Below, one piece after another: positions 23,616-35,092 of a DNA stretch of 57,788 nucleotides. The notes under the pieces are model-generated. The model worked only from the letters and a program-made list of their open reading frames with translations, made no database searches and was not told the DNA's origin. This stretch comes from Terana coerulea. Its lineage: Eukaryota > Basidiomycota > Agaricomycetes > Polyporales > Phanerochaetaceae. The first letter of the stretch is position 1. Each line of letters starts with the position of its first letter. The stretch is taken from the NCBI GenBank assembly GCA_024811115.1, contig JAKOGH010000555.1:1-57788 (forward strand). Direction: 5' to 3'. Both the position numbers and the translations under genes were made by a program.

Positions 23616-24671
23616 ATGGCATGTTTCGTGAAAAGACGCTATAAGTCGCCACCGCTGCATCCGCCATGTTTTCTTCCATCGGCCGCCATCATGCTCATCC
23701 CCTGCCATTCCGACCGCACGGTTGCCCTACGCAGCTACTCCGCTGCCTTGGCGCAGAGTACGTCTTTTTGCATCGGTTTCCTCCCATCACGCCAACACAG
23801 GTACGCTCCCGTCGCAGGTGGAGAGGATCCTGCGCATGCAGTGACCGATACGCCAGTAGCGCGCATACATCGACCTGTGTCGCCCATGCCCGAAAATTTG
23901 GCAGACCTCCTTCACTCTATCAAGCGGGCTATTTCTGGCGGACAAGTCCAGACGAAGTCACATCACCTTCCCCTAACGAGTACGTCCATTTACCGCACAA
24001 TACTCGGCAACCCATTGAATGGACGCGTCGATAGAGCTTCCAACGCAGAAGATCTCTCCTCAATTGATGATTCATTGTGAGCCCATCATTCCAGACTTTT
24101 AATAAAGCGCAGCGGACTGAAGTGAGTTATTTCCTAGCAAGCAATATGTAACATTGCTTCACCCTGCATACCGCAGGGGTTCTGGGCACGTCGAATCTCC
24201 GAACGGTACTGTTGGACGGAACTCGTCCGGGACCGCGCGGACCTCCAACTCCGCGACGACCTTGAGTCGCTCATCTGGACGACGCTGTGGCACGGCCTCA
24301 TCAGGCATGAAAATGGCCTGTACCTGCCGTGCAGGGCGTGGAGATCTTGCATTAAGGGCGAAAGCCGGCAAGCCATCGCCGACGTCGTCTTATCCCATGC
24401 CTTCGTGCGCGACGAGGAAGACCACCGACTTTTACTTCCTGAAGAGATGTGGACCGCTTGCGTGCTGCTTCGCTGTGGCTTGCTGAACTCGGAAGGGTAC
24501 AGCCTGGACGATGTGCGCTGGTATGATGAGTTTGCGGCGATCTGCAGGGAGGAAATGGACGAGGACCCGGTTCGGGACTGCTGGCGGCTGTTTGCGCAAA
24601 AAAAGCGAAGAGTAGAGAAAGTTTCAATAAACATGGTGTTTTACGAGCATGACAGTTCTGTAGCCGAATAG
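23616..24671 (+). CDS. Possible fungal kinase-like (FunK1-type) C-lobe protein, copy A
   Basis: This is one of two related genes; the other starts at 35093. Exon 1 reads MACFVKRRYKS and includes RIHRPVSPMPENLADLLHSI, matched in copy B by MHRPVSPLPETLADLIQSI. After one or more introns between about 24073 and 24176, the main exon reads GFWARRISERYCWTELVRD, then LRDDLESLIWTTLWHGLI and EEMWTACVLLRCGLLNSEGY, and ends HDSSVAE (stop 24669-24671). The DDLESLxW pattern resembles the C-lobe of fungal-type protein kinases of the FunK1 group, but no ATP-binding loop or catalytic HRD motif is visible, so kinase activity is unlikely. The acceptor region CCGCAGGGG has one base fewer than copy B, so the exon join here is uncertain. 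The link to kinases is inference from one short motif. Confidence 0.5.
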
Positions 24672-24744
24672 CTAATTGTACGTGACAACAAGACGGACGT
24701 GATGAACCCAACGCGCTTCAAGGACTGGTCAGGTCGGTATCGTC

Positions 24745-27700
24745 CTAGCCGTCCTCCGGCATCATCTTCATCCTCTTCGTAGGCCCCTGGTCAATCTCAA
24801 CTTGCGGACGGGGATGAGGCGGAGCCACACGACTCGATCTGACCGCACCGAGCTCTCCTGGAGTCTGTGGGTCGAAAGCGGTTAACAATCCGGCAGGAAT
24901 GGGTAACATGCTCAATCCCGAATGAGTTAGATCGTAAGGGGAAGCTCCCAGAATGGTGCGAATTGGCATAGGAGTGACATGACCGAATATGTCAGAACGA
25001 CCTTCGATGGCCGCTGTGAGTTCATTGTAGAGCGGCCCCAGCAGCCGCTTGTAGGCGGTGTCGTCGCCATAGCTGATGCTTTTCAGGATCTCTTTGCCGT
25101 TCTTCTGTTCCGCTTGCCAGCTATAGAGGGCCTGCAACGCGTCCGATTTCTGGATCTACAACGCGGCCGAACATCAACCACGAGCCAAGCTGGACGAACG
25201 AACGGGCGTACCTTCAGACCCTGAGGCCTCCCCTCGACCTCAGCGTGCGTCGCCAGGCCCTGCGCGTACTTCTCCAGCTTGACCTCGATATGCTTCCGCT
25301 TGGCCTGGCCAATCCGTCGGAGCGTAAGCACTTGGTCGCATGCGCTGCTGCGCCCTAGCAGAAAACCGCGCGCATTCTCGCAGCTGTCGCACTCGGTTCT
25401 ACAGCTCCACCTCTCGAGGTGATCGATCTGGTCCCGAAGAAGCGGAGTGGAAGGAGGGGCGGGGCCAAGGACCTTCTCCAGCCACGCACGCAAGATCGTG
25501 CGGAAAATCGGTGCCAGCGAGTCAAGAGCCCCGTAATTGACGGCCCAATCACGGAGTTTGGGAAGAAGAGGAATCAGGGTGCCCGTCAGATAGTCCTTGT
25601 CCAAGTCGTTGGGGGTCAAAAGATCGAGGATGTGATGAGCACAGTGCATGTAGCGCGTCTTCGCGCACCGCTCAAGGGCTGCGATAATCAAGGCTTGATC
25701 TTTTCGTGCGACCTTCGCCACATACTGTTGCGCAAAACCAGCAACGGCGGAGGCGACGATGTGCCCGGTATAACCTTCCGGTCTGTCAATGCGAGCGTAG
25801 AGCTTCTGGAGGCCGTCGACCGCGATGCGCAACGCTGCCTCGGATAGGTCTATCGCCTCCAACTTGGGTAGGACGCTATCACACACAACTATTAGACGTG
25901 CAGCATTTACAAGCGATGGACGCACATTTTTCTGAGCGGCCCCATGTCGTTGCTTAATATCGTCACTGATAGAACGTGCACAAATCCGGGCTCCGTCAAA
26001 TTGCTAGCGTCCGCACAAACATAGTCTGTGTACCGTTGGAAGACAGTCTTGTGGAGCCTTTGAAAGCCTGCATAGCGCGCAAGACCGGAGTGTGAACGCG
26101 CATGGTCTATGCAAAACGCGAGAAGTGCGACCGTCTTTTCCAAGCGGTCCCCCGACTGGTCCTGCCCAGTAGTGACAGGCGGGACTCGATCAAAAATGGC
26201 GGGAAGTAGGCCAGGGAATCCCAGGTCGAGACAAGCGGTCACGTATGGCCGTGCTATCGCGAGGTAGTCGACAGTGGATTGCGTAGGCTGACTATTCCGA
26301 GCATCCAGCCCAGCGGGCCTCACTGATGCAGGAGGTCTGACTTCGCAGAATGTCGCTTTACGAATGGCCTGGGACAAGATAGATGAAACGGCTGCAGAGA
26401 CGGCATCGGTGTCTCTGCACGCCACAAGCTCGAAGAATTTACGAGCACGCGTGGCGAAGGCAAGCAGAAATCTCGAGTCCGACACGTCGAAAAGTCGTGG
26501 AAGTACACTAGTAGATACGTCAGCACGGAAATATGGCAAAACCGTAGTAGCGACTGACCTATCTTGGAGAAATCGGATGCCGCCGTTTCCCCAGGTGGCG
26601 TCCAGTATGGCTGTGGCTTCGGATTCCTCGGGCTTGGTCAACGTCTTCAAAGTCGGTTGCGTCTGTACTTGTATCCATGACTGTATATCGGTGTACAGCG
26701 TACCATCCTGGTTCTTGGTATCTTCAGTGCTGTCACAGCTTTCCTTCTTCTTCTTTGTAACCCATCTCCCGAGGGTACTGAAGAAGCCCAGGCGCGAAGT
26801 ATTGTGTTGGTCGCTGCTCAAGATCGTCTCAAAGGTGGTCTTCATCGCCTCCCAACCAAATTTCTCCAAAGCGACCAGACATGTCTGGTCCCCGACGGCC
26901 CTCTTGTTGACTTCCTCAGAGCACGACGCCGCCGCATGTGCCCAGAGCTCAGGGTCGTTCCACTTGACGGCGGCTTGACATATGCTCTCCGCGGCACGTC
27001 CGCGGTCGAAGGCTCCTTCGGGCAAGGATAAATTCGACAAAGTCACGAACTTCCGGGGAGGATTGCTCGAACTCGTCGCCCCCAAGGATTCGGAAAGCAC
27101 CTCGCACGCCTTGCGAAATCCGTCCAATCCAGGGCACAAAAGAGCAAAGTGATTGCGTTGTGGCCAGATGACAAGAACTGTATGGCGATGCTCTGGCGGG
27201 GGATGCTTTGATCAATATTTATGGTATATGTGAAGGAAAATGTCTCACCTCGCACGAGCGCTCCACGCTATATCGGAAGATAAAGCTTTGCACGTATTGA
27301 CAAAGGGACATCAGACTCACGTTGAGCGAAGTCGGTGATGGTTTATATAGCTGCTCGTCACATTTGCTGTCCTGCACACACTTTTTCAGATTTTCTGGGA
27401 TAAGTTCTGTCTGCTGGTTGTACTCCAAGTCAGATAAAATGCGATTGCCGTCCAAATCAACTAGGTTATCGATCTTCATGGCATCTGTGGAGAGCCCGTC
27501 AAAGTCGACGTACTGATCGCTGTCTGCGTCTCCATTGCCATACATGCAGGTATACTCGTCCTCCAGCTGCCTTCTGATTGACCGTTTGCGCTTGTCCTTG
27601 CCGATCCCCGAGCGGAGAAGACGTGCAGTTGCGAGGCCGACGGAGAAGCCGTATTGTCTGGAGAGAGCGGTGAGGAGAGTGGCCCTATTCGCATCAGTAC

Positions 27701-28832
27701 CTTTCAATGCGCTTTCGTTCAGGTCCGGCTCCCTGTAGTAGTTGTGGTCTAGCAAGTAGATGATCTTCTCCGGGCTTTGACCCGTGTCATCGTCGCGCCA
27801 TGCAAGCAGTGCCTCCTCAAGACTGTCAAGAGCCGTGGAGTATGTTGTTGACGTGGAGATCAGAGGCTGTCCGGAGCATATGAGGTGGTAGAAGAAAGCT
27901 AGACAGTGCCCTGGGGTGTTAAGCTGGACTTCTGGGCGAATCCCCGTGTGCCATGAGAGAGCAGTCGTACGGAATTGGCTGATTTCAGATGTCGAGGAGA
28001 GACCACCGTTTGCGAGATGAACGGCGCCGCCCATCAACGCGGTAGGTAGGATGATAACCAGTGTCGCGAACGCTCCTTCAGACATCTTGATGCTAGATGA
28101 GATGTATAAGTGCCAAAACCTGCCAAACATCTTGGAGCCGAGTTGGCTTACTTAGGGTATGCAAAAGGCCTATACGTTGCCCATCAGCGCATGTTTTTCA
28201 CGAGTACCAAATGACACTTACTGCGAGCCAGGCCCATATAACACAACCTCTTGCAATTCTGAACAACGCACGTCGTCGAAGGCGTCGACGACAAGCGTCT
28301 CGCAAACGTCTCCGAGGACTGTCGCCAAGAAGCTTTCCCAAGCCGGATTCAGGATTGTAACCTCAAGACCACATATGACGCTTAGGTATATGCACCATAG
28401 ACGAAATCCTATAACATACCACTTGTGCATCTACCACCCATTGGTCCCGCGTAGCCGTTTCAATGAGACTGCCAACTCCTTTGATAGCCTCTGCATCTCT
28501 TGCGCAGAGTGGCAGGCCCACGGTTTCGAAACCAACGTCGGAGAGTTGAATAACAGGGTTGGGGGCGTCGACATACGACTTGTGAAACGAGGAAGTTGCG
28601 TGGTAGCCAACGTTACTGTTGTTCAGCGCAGTTTCGAGAGCTTTCTGCATGCAGAAATAGAATGGCGTAAGAAGACGAATAGGCAACTTGCTTTACAAGT
28701 GCTAAAAGTTCGGTACTGATAGAAATGACTTACCTTGACGCTTTGTGGATGTCCAGCAATATATTCTTGTGGCTTCGCAGAGCTCTCACTTCGCACTGGT
28801 AGGTTCATCGCGCTCGATACAGACTCAGCCAT
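24745..28832 (-). CDS. Large 2OG-Fe(II) oxygenase-like protein with substituted metal ligands
   Basis: This belongs to the large mushroom-type 2OG oxygenase family (prolyl 4-hydroxylase-like fold at the N-terminus, long helical C-terminal part). The start is MAESVSSAMNLPVRSES. Family blocks are YVDAPNPVIQLSDVG, VGLPLCARDAEAIK, ILNPAWESFLATVLGDVC, EGAFATLVIILP and GGAVHLANGGLS. Several long exons follow, including LVIWPQRNHFALLCPGLDGF, WNDPELWAHAAASC and the final exon IQKSDALQALYSWQAEQKNG to MKMMPEDG. An 18-nt exon (28152-28169) flanked by GTAAGT and GTAAGC donors gives GSQPFAYPNIKMSEG. In family members I recall, the same place reads GSHFLPHQDTEKADG, so the H-x-D iron ligands would be Tyr and Asn here. 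The distal His is Pro (IRPEV), and the 2OG arginine is Cys (GHCLAF). The protein, about 1,200 aa, is thus probably not an active dioxygenase. Confidence 0.8.
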
Positions 28833-30446
28833 ATGAGCGGATCCGATGTCGGGGCTCGGGGGCATTGGGACCTCGCAGCGAGCGTGCTGGCGCGCCCTTT
28901 ATACAGCCCACACTCGCATTTTCCCACGCCATGCTACGCTGCAGATCGATAGGCAGCGACGCAGCTGTCAGTGTGTTCTTTTGGGTGTGGCGAGGGAAGA
29001 AACTGACAGCTGGCGCTTTACAAAGGAAGAAGCCAAATTTTCCAGATCTGATGCGCCACCTCCCGATTCGGACGAATCGGAGAAAGTCACTTTGTGATGT
29101 GACCTCAGTGTGGTTGCTTTCGCAGGGGACTGCAGCTCTCGCTGCTCAATATTCCATGACCATCTGAGGGTTGTGAGGTCTAGTTCACCTCAGATACGGT
29201 CTGAGAGTAGCCATATTCATAGTTCAATTACCATTCATTGGGCGCCGATACTGTACAGAGTCAAAAGCATGCCGTGTAGCCAAAACAATCAACCCGCAAA
29301 GAGAGTCCAGCGGAGGCAGAGTGAACAAACGCACACATCTGTGCTCTCGGGCAGACTGTAGCAAGAAAGCAAATAAGAGGCAAAGGATAGGGAGTAACCG
29401 AGCCTCGGTAGTCAACGTGAGTTAAGTTAATAACATCATCCGGGTCGGCCGATGTCATCTGCGGTCTCTTCTCCACATCCGGGTGTTGTGGTCTAGATGA
29501 AGTTATCAAAGAAAGCAAGCGAGGTAGCCTGAGCTGACGTTGGCAAACGCTCTATCGGCCTTTAAATATCAACGTAGGCGGTAGAGTATGACGCGGGCAG
29601 CGAACGATGTGGCTTGCTTGACATGAGGAAGAAACTATGAAGCTTTGTTGCAATTAGTGATATGGGTATGGAATGAAACTTACCGCCAGTGTGAGCCTGT
29701 CTCGTGTAGTACGGGTGTGCACGGCTTGTAGTTGTCGCCGGACTGGCGTGGACGTTGACAGCAAGAGTTTGGCAGGAACTTTCAACAGTGCGTGAGAATA
29801 TCTTCTACGCATGGTACATTACATTATCTATCAGTTTTAATGAGAATTTCAATGGGCGTACGTAAGGACATTGCGACGCACCGACTTCCCATTCATGCCG
29901 TATATGCCCTGTACGCTTGTGTTCACATTCGTCCACTCTCCTATCCAAAACGTACTGGAATACATCTGCTTATGGCAGCATCTGCTTCTCTAGCACCAAG
30001 CGGTGAGGTGACGACGCCTACGCTTGAGAGCCGAAGTGTCGTGTGAGGGTTGCCAGTGCGTTATGGTATTGGTGTACTTAAGCCTCGCGGAACGAGAACG
30101 TAATTTGAGGCACGGCGATATTGTCGCCGATGGCTCCTGCAAGCAGATAGGCAGTCAAAAACGCAGAATGACATATGTATCATCGCAGAGATAGTATGTA
30201 GTGGTTGAGAGCAGAACCCAGACAGGTGGTCGTCGTGTCCAGCAGAATATCCTCGCGTGGCTTGTGACGCGTGACATATAGCTGGCGTGATCTGCGTGAC
30301 TGCTCGTGTACTCTCGAGCGACCATCGAATCTACACGCGAACGAGTGACGAAGAATGCGACTAGACTGCCACGGGCGGCGTTTCTGGTAATATTAAAGCT
30401 AGCAAAAGTGCGAATGAACGAAGGCAGGGATATGACGATCCGTCGT
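28833..30446. other. 1.6 kb intergenic, no gene seen
   Basis: This holds the 5' side of the 2OG-like gene. ORFs are at most 140 codons, AT content is higher than in the coding blocks and no motif is visible. It separates the intact 2OG-like gene from the fragment of a paralogue that starts just to its right. Confidence 0.45.
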
Positions 30447-30873
30447 TCAGGTCCTTCGCCTCTTTCGAGGCGGCTGCTCACTCCGACCAGCCCCCTCGAC
30501 AGGCCTCGTGACAATCGGCTGTGTGGCACGCTCGGAATTTCGTAGACGGGTCTCTCTCTGGCCTGCAGCTGGGACCGCTCGCAAAGCAGACGCAAAGCAG
30601 TCATATTGAGGACCTAAAAGCCGTCGCAACTCCGCATCTCCTGCAGGAATGCTGCGCAATATTGCCTGGCCGTTTTTCTGCTCTGTTTTCCATCGCTGCA
30701 GCTCCGCAAGCGTATCTGCCTTTGTGATCTGGATATGATACAAAAATGATATTTGTGAGTTTTCGTAGAGCCAGCTGCCACTTCAATGCGTACCACAATA
30801 ATCCTTGGATCCTCATAGGATATGTCCCAAGTCGCCAGAGATCCCGCGTGGCATTTTAGCTTATCCACTAAAT
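30447..30873 (-). pseudogene. Fragment of a second 2OG-oxygenase-like gene (last two exons)
   Basis: The exon at 30447-30728 reads ITKADTLAELQRWKTEQKNG, then RRLLGPQYDCFASAL and ends with a basic tail PPRKRRRT. It matches the last exon of the 2OG-like gene at 24745 (KSDALQALYSWQAEQKNG, KRLLGPLYNELTAAI). It is preceded by an acceptor ATATCCAG and, across an intron with a GTACGC donor, by KLKCHAGSLATWDISYEDP. That matches LEKYAQGLATHAEVEGRPQ at the same place in the longer gene. Upstream of this the frame meets a stop codon at about 30880 and no further family sequence was found. The piece is therefore the 3' remnant of a paralogue. It could still be transcribed, but it cannot code for the fold. 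Confidence 0.65.
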
Positions 30874-33166
30874 GCTACCACCCATCGCGCAAGCCTGTGC
30901 TTCTAAGTTCTAAAAGCCTTCGACCTCCCGCTGTGGCTTGTGATATACGCTCGCGCGGCCTTGCATGGTCCACAACTACACGTCCAGGTGCTCGTGTTAG
31001 AGAGCTGCGTTGCCACGGCGGGGGTGAGGGCAGGCGGCCTTTGTCCGAGTACTGAATCCATCCACACTGCAGCGTCAGCCATGGCTCACGGTTGTTGCCC
31101 TGGAAAAACACCCGATGGACAACATTATGAATGGTAAATAGTGGCGCAGTGAGAGAGAACCGTACATACTGCTTTATTCTCAATCACAGAGTAATGTGCG
31201 AGAATTTGGGACTCCTTTTCTACTCCTTTCAACAGTGGATCGAGAAATGCCGACCGGATGTTCAACGTTCAAGTTCAAGGCGGCGTGGTTACGAAGCGAC
31301 GTACAGGAGCACAAGGTGCCGATCGGGAGACCAGCCTATGGAGAAGCGCTATCGTGAGCGAGCCCAGGCTACTTTGAGCTTGAGTGATAGGCAGAAGGGG
31401 TTCAGCCAGATATTTCAGGCTCGGTCGTTGCGCTGTACTCACTGTGCGCCCGAAAAGCCGCTACAGTTACGAACTTAGATGGTGATGATTGTTGATCACC
31501 AACAAAAGTGGTGGTAAGGTGGTGCTGGTGAATGTAATGGTGAATGTTGCTATGTACCGAAACCCTAGACAAAGTAGTGAAGTTGCCCATGCCGACACTT
31601 TGATGGCACGTATTTGGGCGCTTGCGGCGCGACCTATAGTACCGCTGGGACTTCGACGCATCACAACGGCGTTCTGTCTTCTACCACCACCACCTCCTGG
31701 GCAGCACTCTCAAGATATCCTCCTTTTTATTCTTGGAACACTGTCGTTGGCCTGCTCGATCTCATCTTGGTCGTCCGGACTCTCAAAGGCTGCCGCTTTG
31801 CATCGCGTACGAGGGTGCCCCCGCTTCCACGTTTTCAAGCTTCAAGCACGTAATGCACCATACCATACAAGCCGTTCGAAGACTACGAATATCAAGCCGT
31901 GTAGCTAAGTTAATTTTTCGTCTCAAATCAGATCAACTCATCCCATCCGTTATGTGCAGCGTCGTCCTCACCATGTGGTTCACGCAGTGCCCCCGAGTTA
32001 GTGTACGGTGCGAACGGCACTCAGAAGATCTCTGCAGAAGGCAAATTCCACGTCAGCCATCAGTCTGCAGTCGGAGGCGTTGAAGGATATATGTTTGTAG
32101 GCCCTGGTTGTCTTTGGTGAGTCATTGCCGACTATGATGAGGTCAACGTTTACTTAGCTGAATGCGTTGGGGCTCACATTTCGCAAGATGTGTTATGTGA
32201 TGCTGAGACGGTGAGCACCTGCATATGAAACGTTACGGCCAGTGGTGACAAACAACTCAGGAAGGACATCATGGACATCCACCCTCGCCATTCTGCGGCA
32301 CAACAAGGTTCGCCGGACGTGTGAGCTGGGCGCGGCTAGGCGGTGCATATGTATTTATGACAGGCGGGGGTTGTGCTGCCGTAGAGTTTCTAGGTAATGT
32401 GCCTGCCTTGCGCTACGGCTCGATGAGCAGGCGCGTGTACGGACATTGGAGCCCTATATTGCAAGTGCGCCGCCGGCGTGGGGGCTGCGCCCAGTGGCTG
32501 GCATGGTGACAACCATGTACAGTCTGCGCTGCACGTCCTCGTCTCGCTTCGAGTCAGGCCAATAGCGACTACGCGCTCCAGGAGAGTCACGGTGCGTCTG
32601 CCGGGCACCATCCTCAATGCACGGGCGCTGAGGGCGAGACCACCTCCGCGAACAGCAGCGGTGGCTGCGTCTTCGCGGGCTGCACCTCGGGGCTTGGCGT
32701 TGGGTATGGCGCTGTGTGCCTTCCACGCTGTGCGTCGAGTGCTGCCGCAGAGGGGTCATCAGATGAGATGGGTCAGGTATAAGTTGTCAGTGATAGTCGT
32801 GGAGTGGCTAATAGGTAATAGGATAGTGCGCTAGCTACTACATGTATCAGTTAGTGGGTAATGCAATGCAATTGAGTGATTGTTATAAAAGTGGGATTTA
32901 CTGGATTTTGGTGTGGGCTCAAACAGCTATCTAGAATGGTGATAGTTGTCGCACAAGTGCACTCACTATGCCTATGCAAGATGGTGAATTGTCCGGGTAT
33001 GTGTAATGGGTGACCGGGGCCAGAGTGAAATCCGTTGGTGATTCGGACATTGGGCGGGTGAATTTCACTATGGGGCTACTACTGTACACGGTGAACGTCG
33101 CCGACCGGCGATTTCAGCGCTTGCGTTTTCATACGCACTATTCCTATGTTCATGGGCGATAATCAC
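30874..33166. other. 2.3 kb with no supported gene
   Basis: ORFs here are short and conflicting. A hydrophobic piece in frame at 31700-31800 (WNTVVGLLDLILVV) could be a relic of a membrane protein, but nothing connects to it. There is no sign of the missing 5' part of the 2OG-like paralogue. Confidence 0.4.
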
Positions 33167-33175
33167 CACTCTATC
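33167..33175. repeat. Target-site duplication, left, of the Mutator-like MITE
   Basis: CACTCTATC is directly repeated at 33829-33837, just outside the terminal inverted repeats. Its 9-bp length suits a Mutator-like transposase. Confidence 0.8.
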
Positions 33176-33828
33176 CAGACTCCTACCCGTCGTATGGACG
33201 GAGAGGAGAGGAGAGGAGAAGGCGCTTGATGGGTCAGATCTGACCGCCCGATATTCCAAAGGCTCCCTACCGTCCATACACGACTGGCAGAAAACAAATG
33301 TAAACAACTTATATAAGCGTGATGGGGGATGCCGAAAACGATGCCGTGCTCGAATTTCTGAAAACTCCCATCACTGCCATCAACGAGACTGCCTGCGTGT
33401 GGTCCAGGTCACTTGTTACACGGCGCTTTGACTCTTTGCATACGCACTGTTACATGGTATCGTGCCAATTATCGAGGGAAACATCGCGCATTTCAAGAGG
33501 GAAGTGTCTATGGCTCAAATGATTCGTACGGTCAAGCTCACCAGCAAACTAGACAGGCGTTGTGTCGAGCCATCGGGACTTGGACGCAGGCGGTACTGAG
33601 TCGCGTTGATGGCAATGATGGGAGTTTTCAGAAATTCGAGCACGGCATCGTTTTTCGGCATCCCCCATCACGCTTATATAAGTTGTTTACATTTGTTTTC
33701 TGCCAGTCGTGTATGGACGGTAGGGAGCCTTTGGAATATCGGGCGGTCAGATCTGACCCATCAAGCGCCTTCTCCTCCTCCTCCCTTTCTCTCTCCCTCT
33801 CCGTCCATACACGACGGGTAGGAGTCTG
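33176..33828. mobile_element. Mutator-like MITE with long terminal inverted repeats
   Basis: The arms at about 33176-33385 and 33604-33828 are inverted copies of each other. Both ends read CAGACTCCTACCCGTCG into the element. The arms match along most of their length, including CGACTGGCAGAAAACAAATG on the left and its complement on the right. They differ mainly in a purine/pyrimidine tract (GAGAGGAGAGGAG on the left, a longer CT-rich run on the right). A 9-bp direct repeat CACTCTATC flanks the element at 33167-33175 and 33829-33837. TIRs of about 210 bp with a 9-bp target duplication are typical of Mutator-like elements. The 218-bp interior has no transposase, so it is non-autonomous. The arms translate identically in mirrored frames, which creates two spurious ORFs. 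Confidence 0.85.
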
Positions 33829-33837
33829 CACTCTATC
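33829..33837. repeat. Target-site duplication, right, of the Mutator-like MITE
   Basis: This is an exact copy of the left 9-mer CACTCTATC. The lack of mismatches suggests the insertion is not very old. Confidence 0.8.
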
Positions 33838-35092
33838 GGGTGACTCACATAGTGAAAAACACCTAACCCCAGGCGCACAGTGACTGGCATGAAATCCGGG
33901 CCGTCACACGTAGCGACACCCGAGCGGCGCGCTTCTCCCTTGTGGCGCGGTGATATCCGAAACTTCAATCGACGGCATTTTGCACAAAGCGCCAAAGTCT
34001 GTCTGTCCGAGTCATTCTACTTACATGCACTTGCCTCCGCCTCCCCTCCCAGCAGAGGAATGTGTACTCCTCCAACGCATTTGACATACTCGATGGCATG
34101 CAAAGATGCGTATGATTCTGATTTTGACAACGTGTCCCGGCAACATGGACACGGAGTTGAAGAGACAAGATGAGTCAGAAGACGTGAAGGAGACACGGGC
34201 ACGGACAGCGGGTTTGAGATCGAAGGGTATGAGGTCGTTGGATATGCGAGCACGTCGGGATGCTTGCGGATGCACGATTAGGGATGCCGATGAAAAGGAG
34301 AGGAGACCATATCGAGCTAGACGATCGTTGCTGTTAGTGGATCGTCACGGTAAAGTTCTTGGACTAGAATGTTCTACTAACTCAGCATCTCGTCACTCTT
34401 GAATGCTGTACGTCATGCTCCTTTTCATATTTTTAGAAAGGCTTTGATATTTGCGATAGGGTATAACCCATCGCTCTTGGTATTTCGGTTAAGCTGGATG
34501 GAAGTTTCGCACGAAGTTCTCCGGGCCGACAATTGTATGGCGATACGCAAGGAGGAAATTCATGAAAACGCGCTTTGACACTGCTGGCGACAATTCACGC
34601 GTGTACAGAGCATCAAGCAGGGAAGGTCAGCGTTATTGTTATCATCGCAGCCGTGATGACTCTCTCGATATACCGTGACCACGCTCTCCATCCATGCCCC
34701 TAGATATCCTGGTACCCTCAGGTCTCTGCGGCTGTTCTCAGGACAGCTGAAATTTGCAATCACATATCGATGGACTATCCAACACGCGGAGATCAGCCAC
34801 CGAGCTCCTTGTAGACGGTGTACAAATGACACGAGGTTCGGCGATTGAATTTTTGCCGAATGCTTGCAGTGCGTAGCTCTGCGAGACTTGCAGCCGCCAC
34901 GTTTCAGTCGAGGTGAGTCCCTGCTTAGCCATAACGCCGGGTAGGTATTGATCCCGGATTCGCAGAGCGAGTCATAGGAACCCAAAGCAGGCAGCTTCGT
35001 GTGTGAAAGCTACTTTTTGATGCAGGTGCTACCGCCTCATTGCTGCCATTTGTACGTAAAACGATATTACGCCCATTCACGGCCGCAATAAC
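33838..35092. other. 1.25 kb intergenic, upstream of kinase-like copy B
   Basis: No gene is visible. The last 125 bp resemble the region just upstream of copy A at 23.5-23.6 kb (shared CAGCTTCGTGTGTGAAAGC-type stretch and CGCCTCATTG), so the promoter region was copied along with the gene. The rest consists of short overlapping ORFs. Confidence 0.45.

Noticed and set aside
23016..23708. 230-codon minus-strand ORF
   Set aside because: It overlaps the start of the conserved plus-strand gene at 23616 and has no domain or paralogue support at 35 kb.
33068..33883. ORFs sharing LFTFVFCQSCMDGREPLEY on opposite strands
   Set aside because: The shared peptide is the translation of the MITE's inverted arms in mirrored frames, not a duplicated protein.
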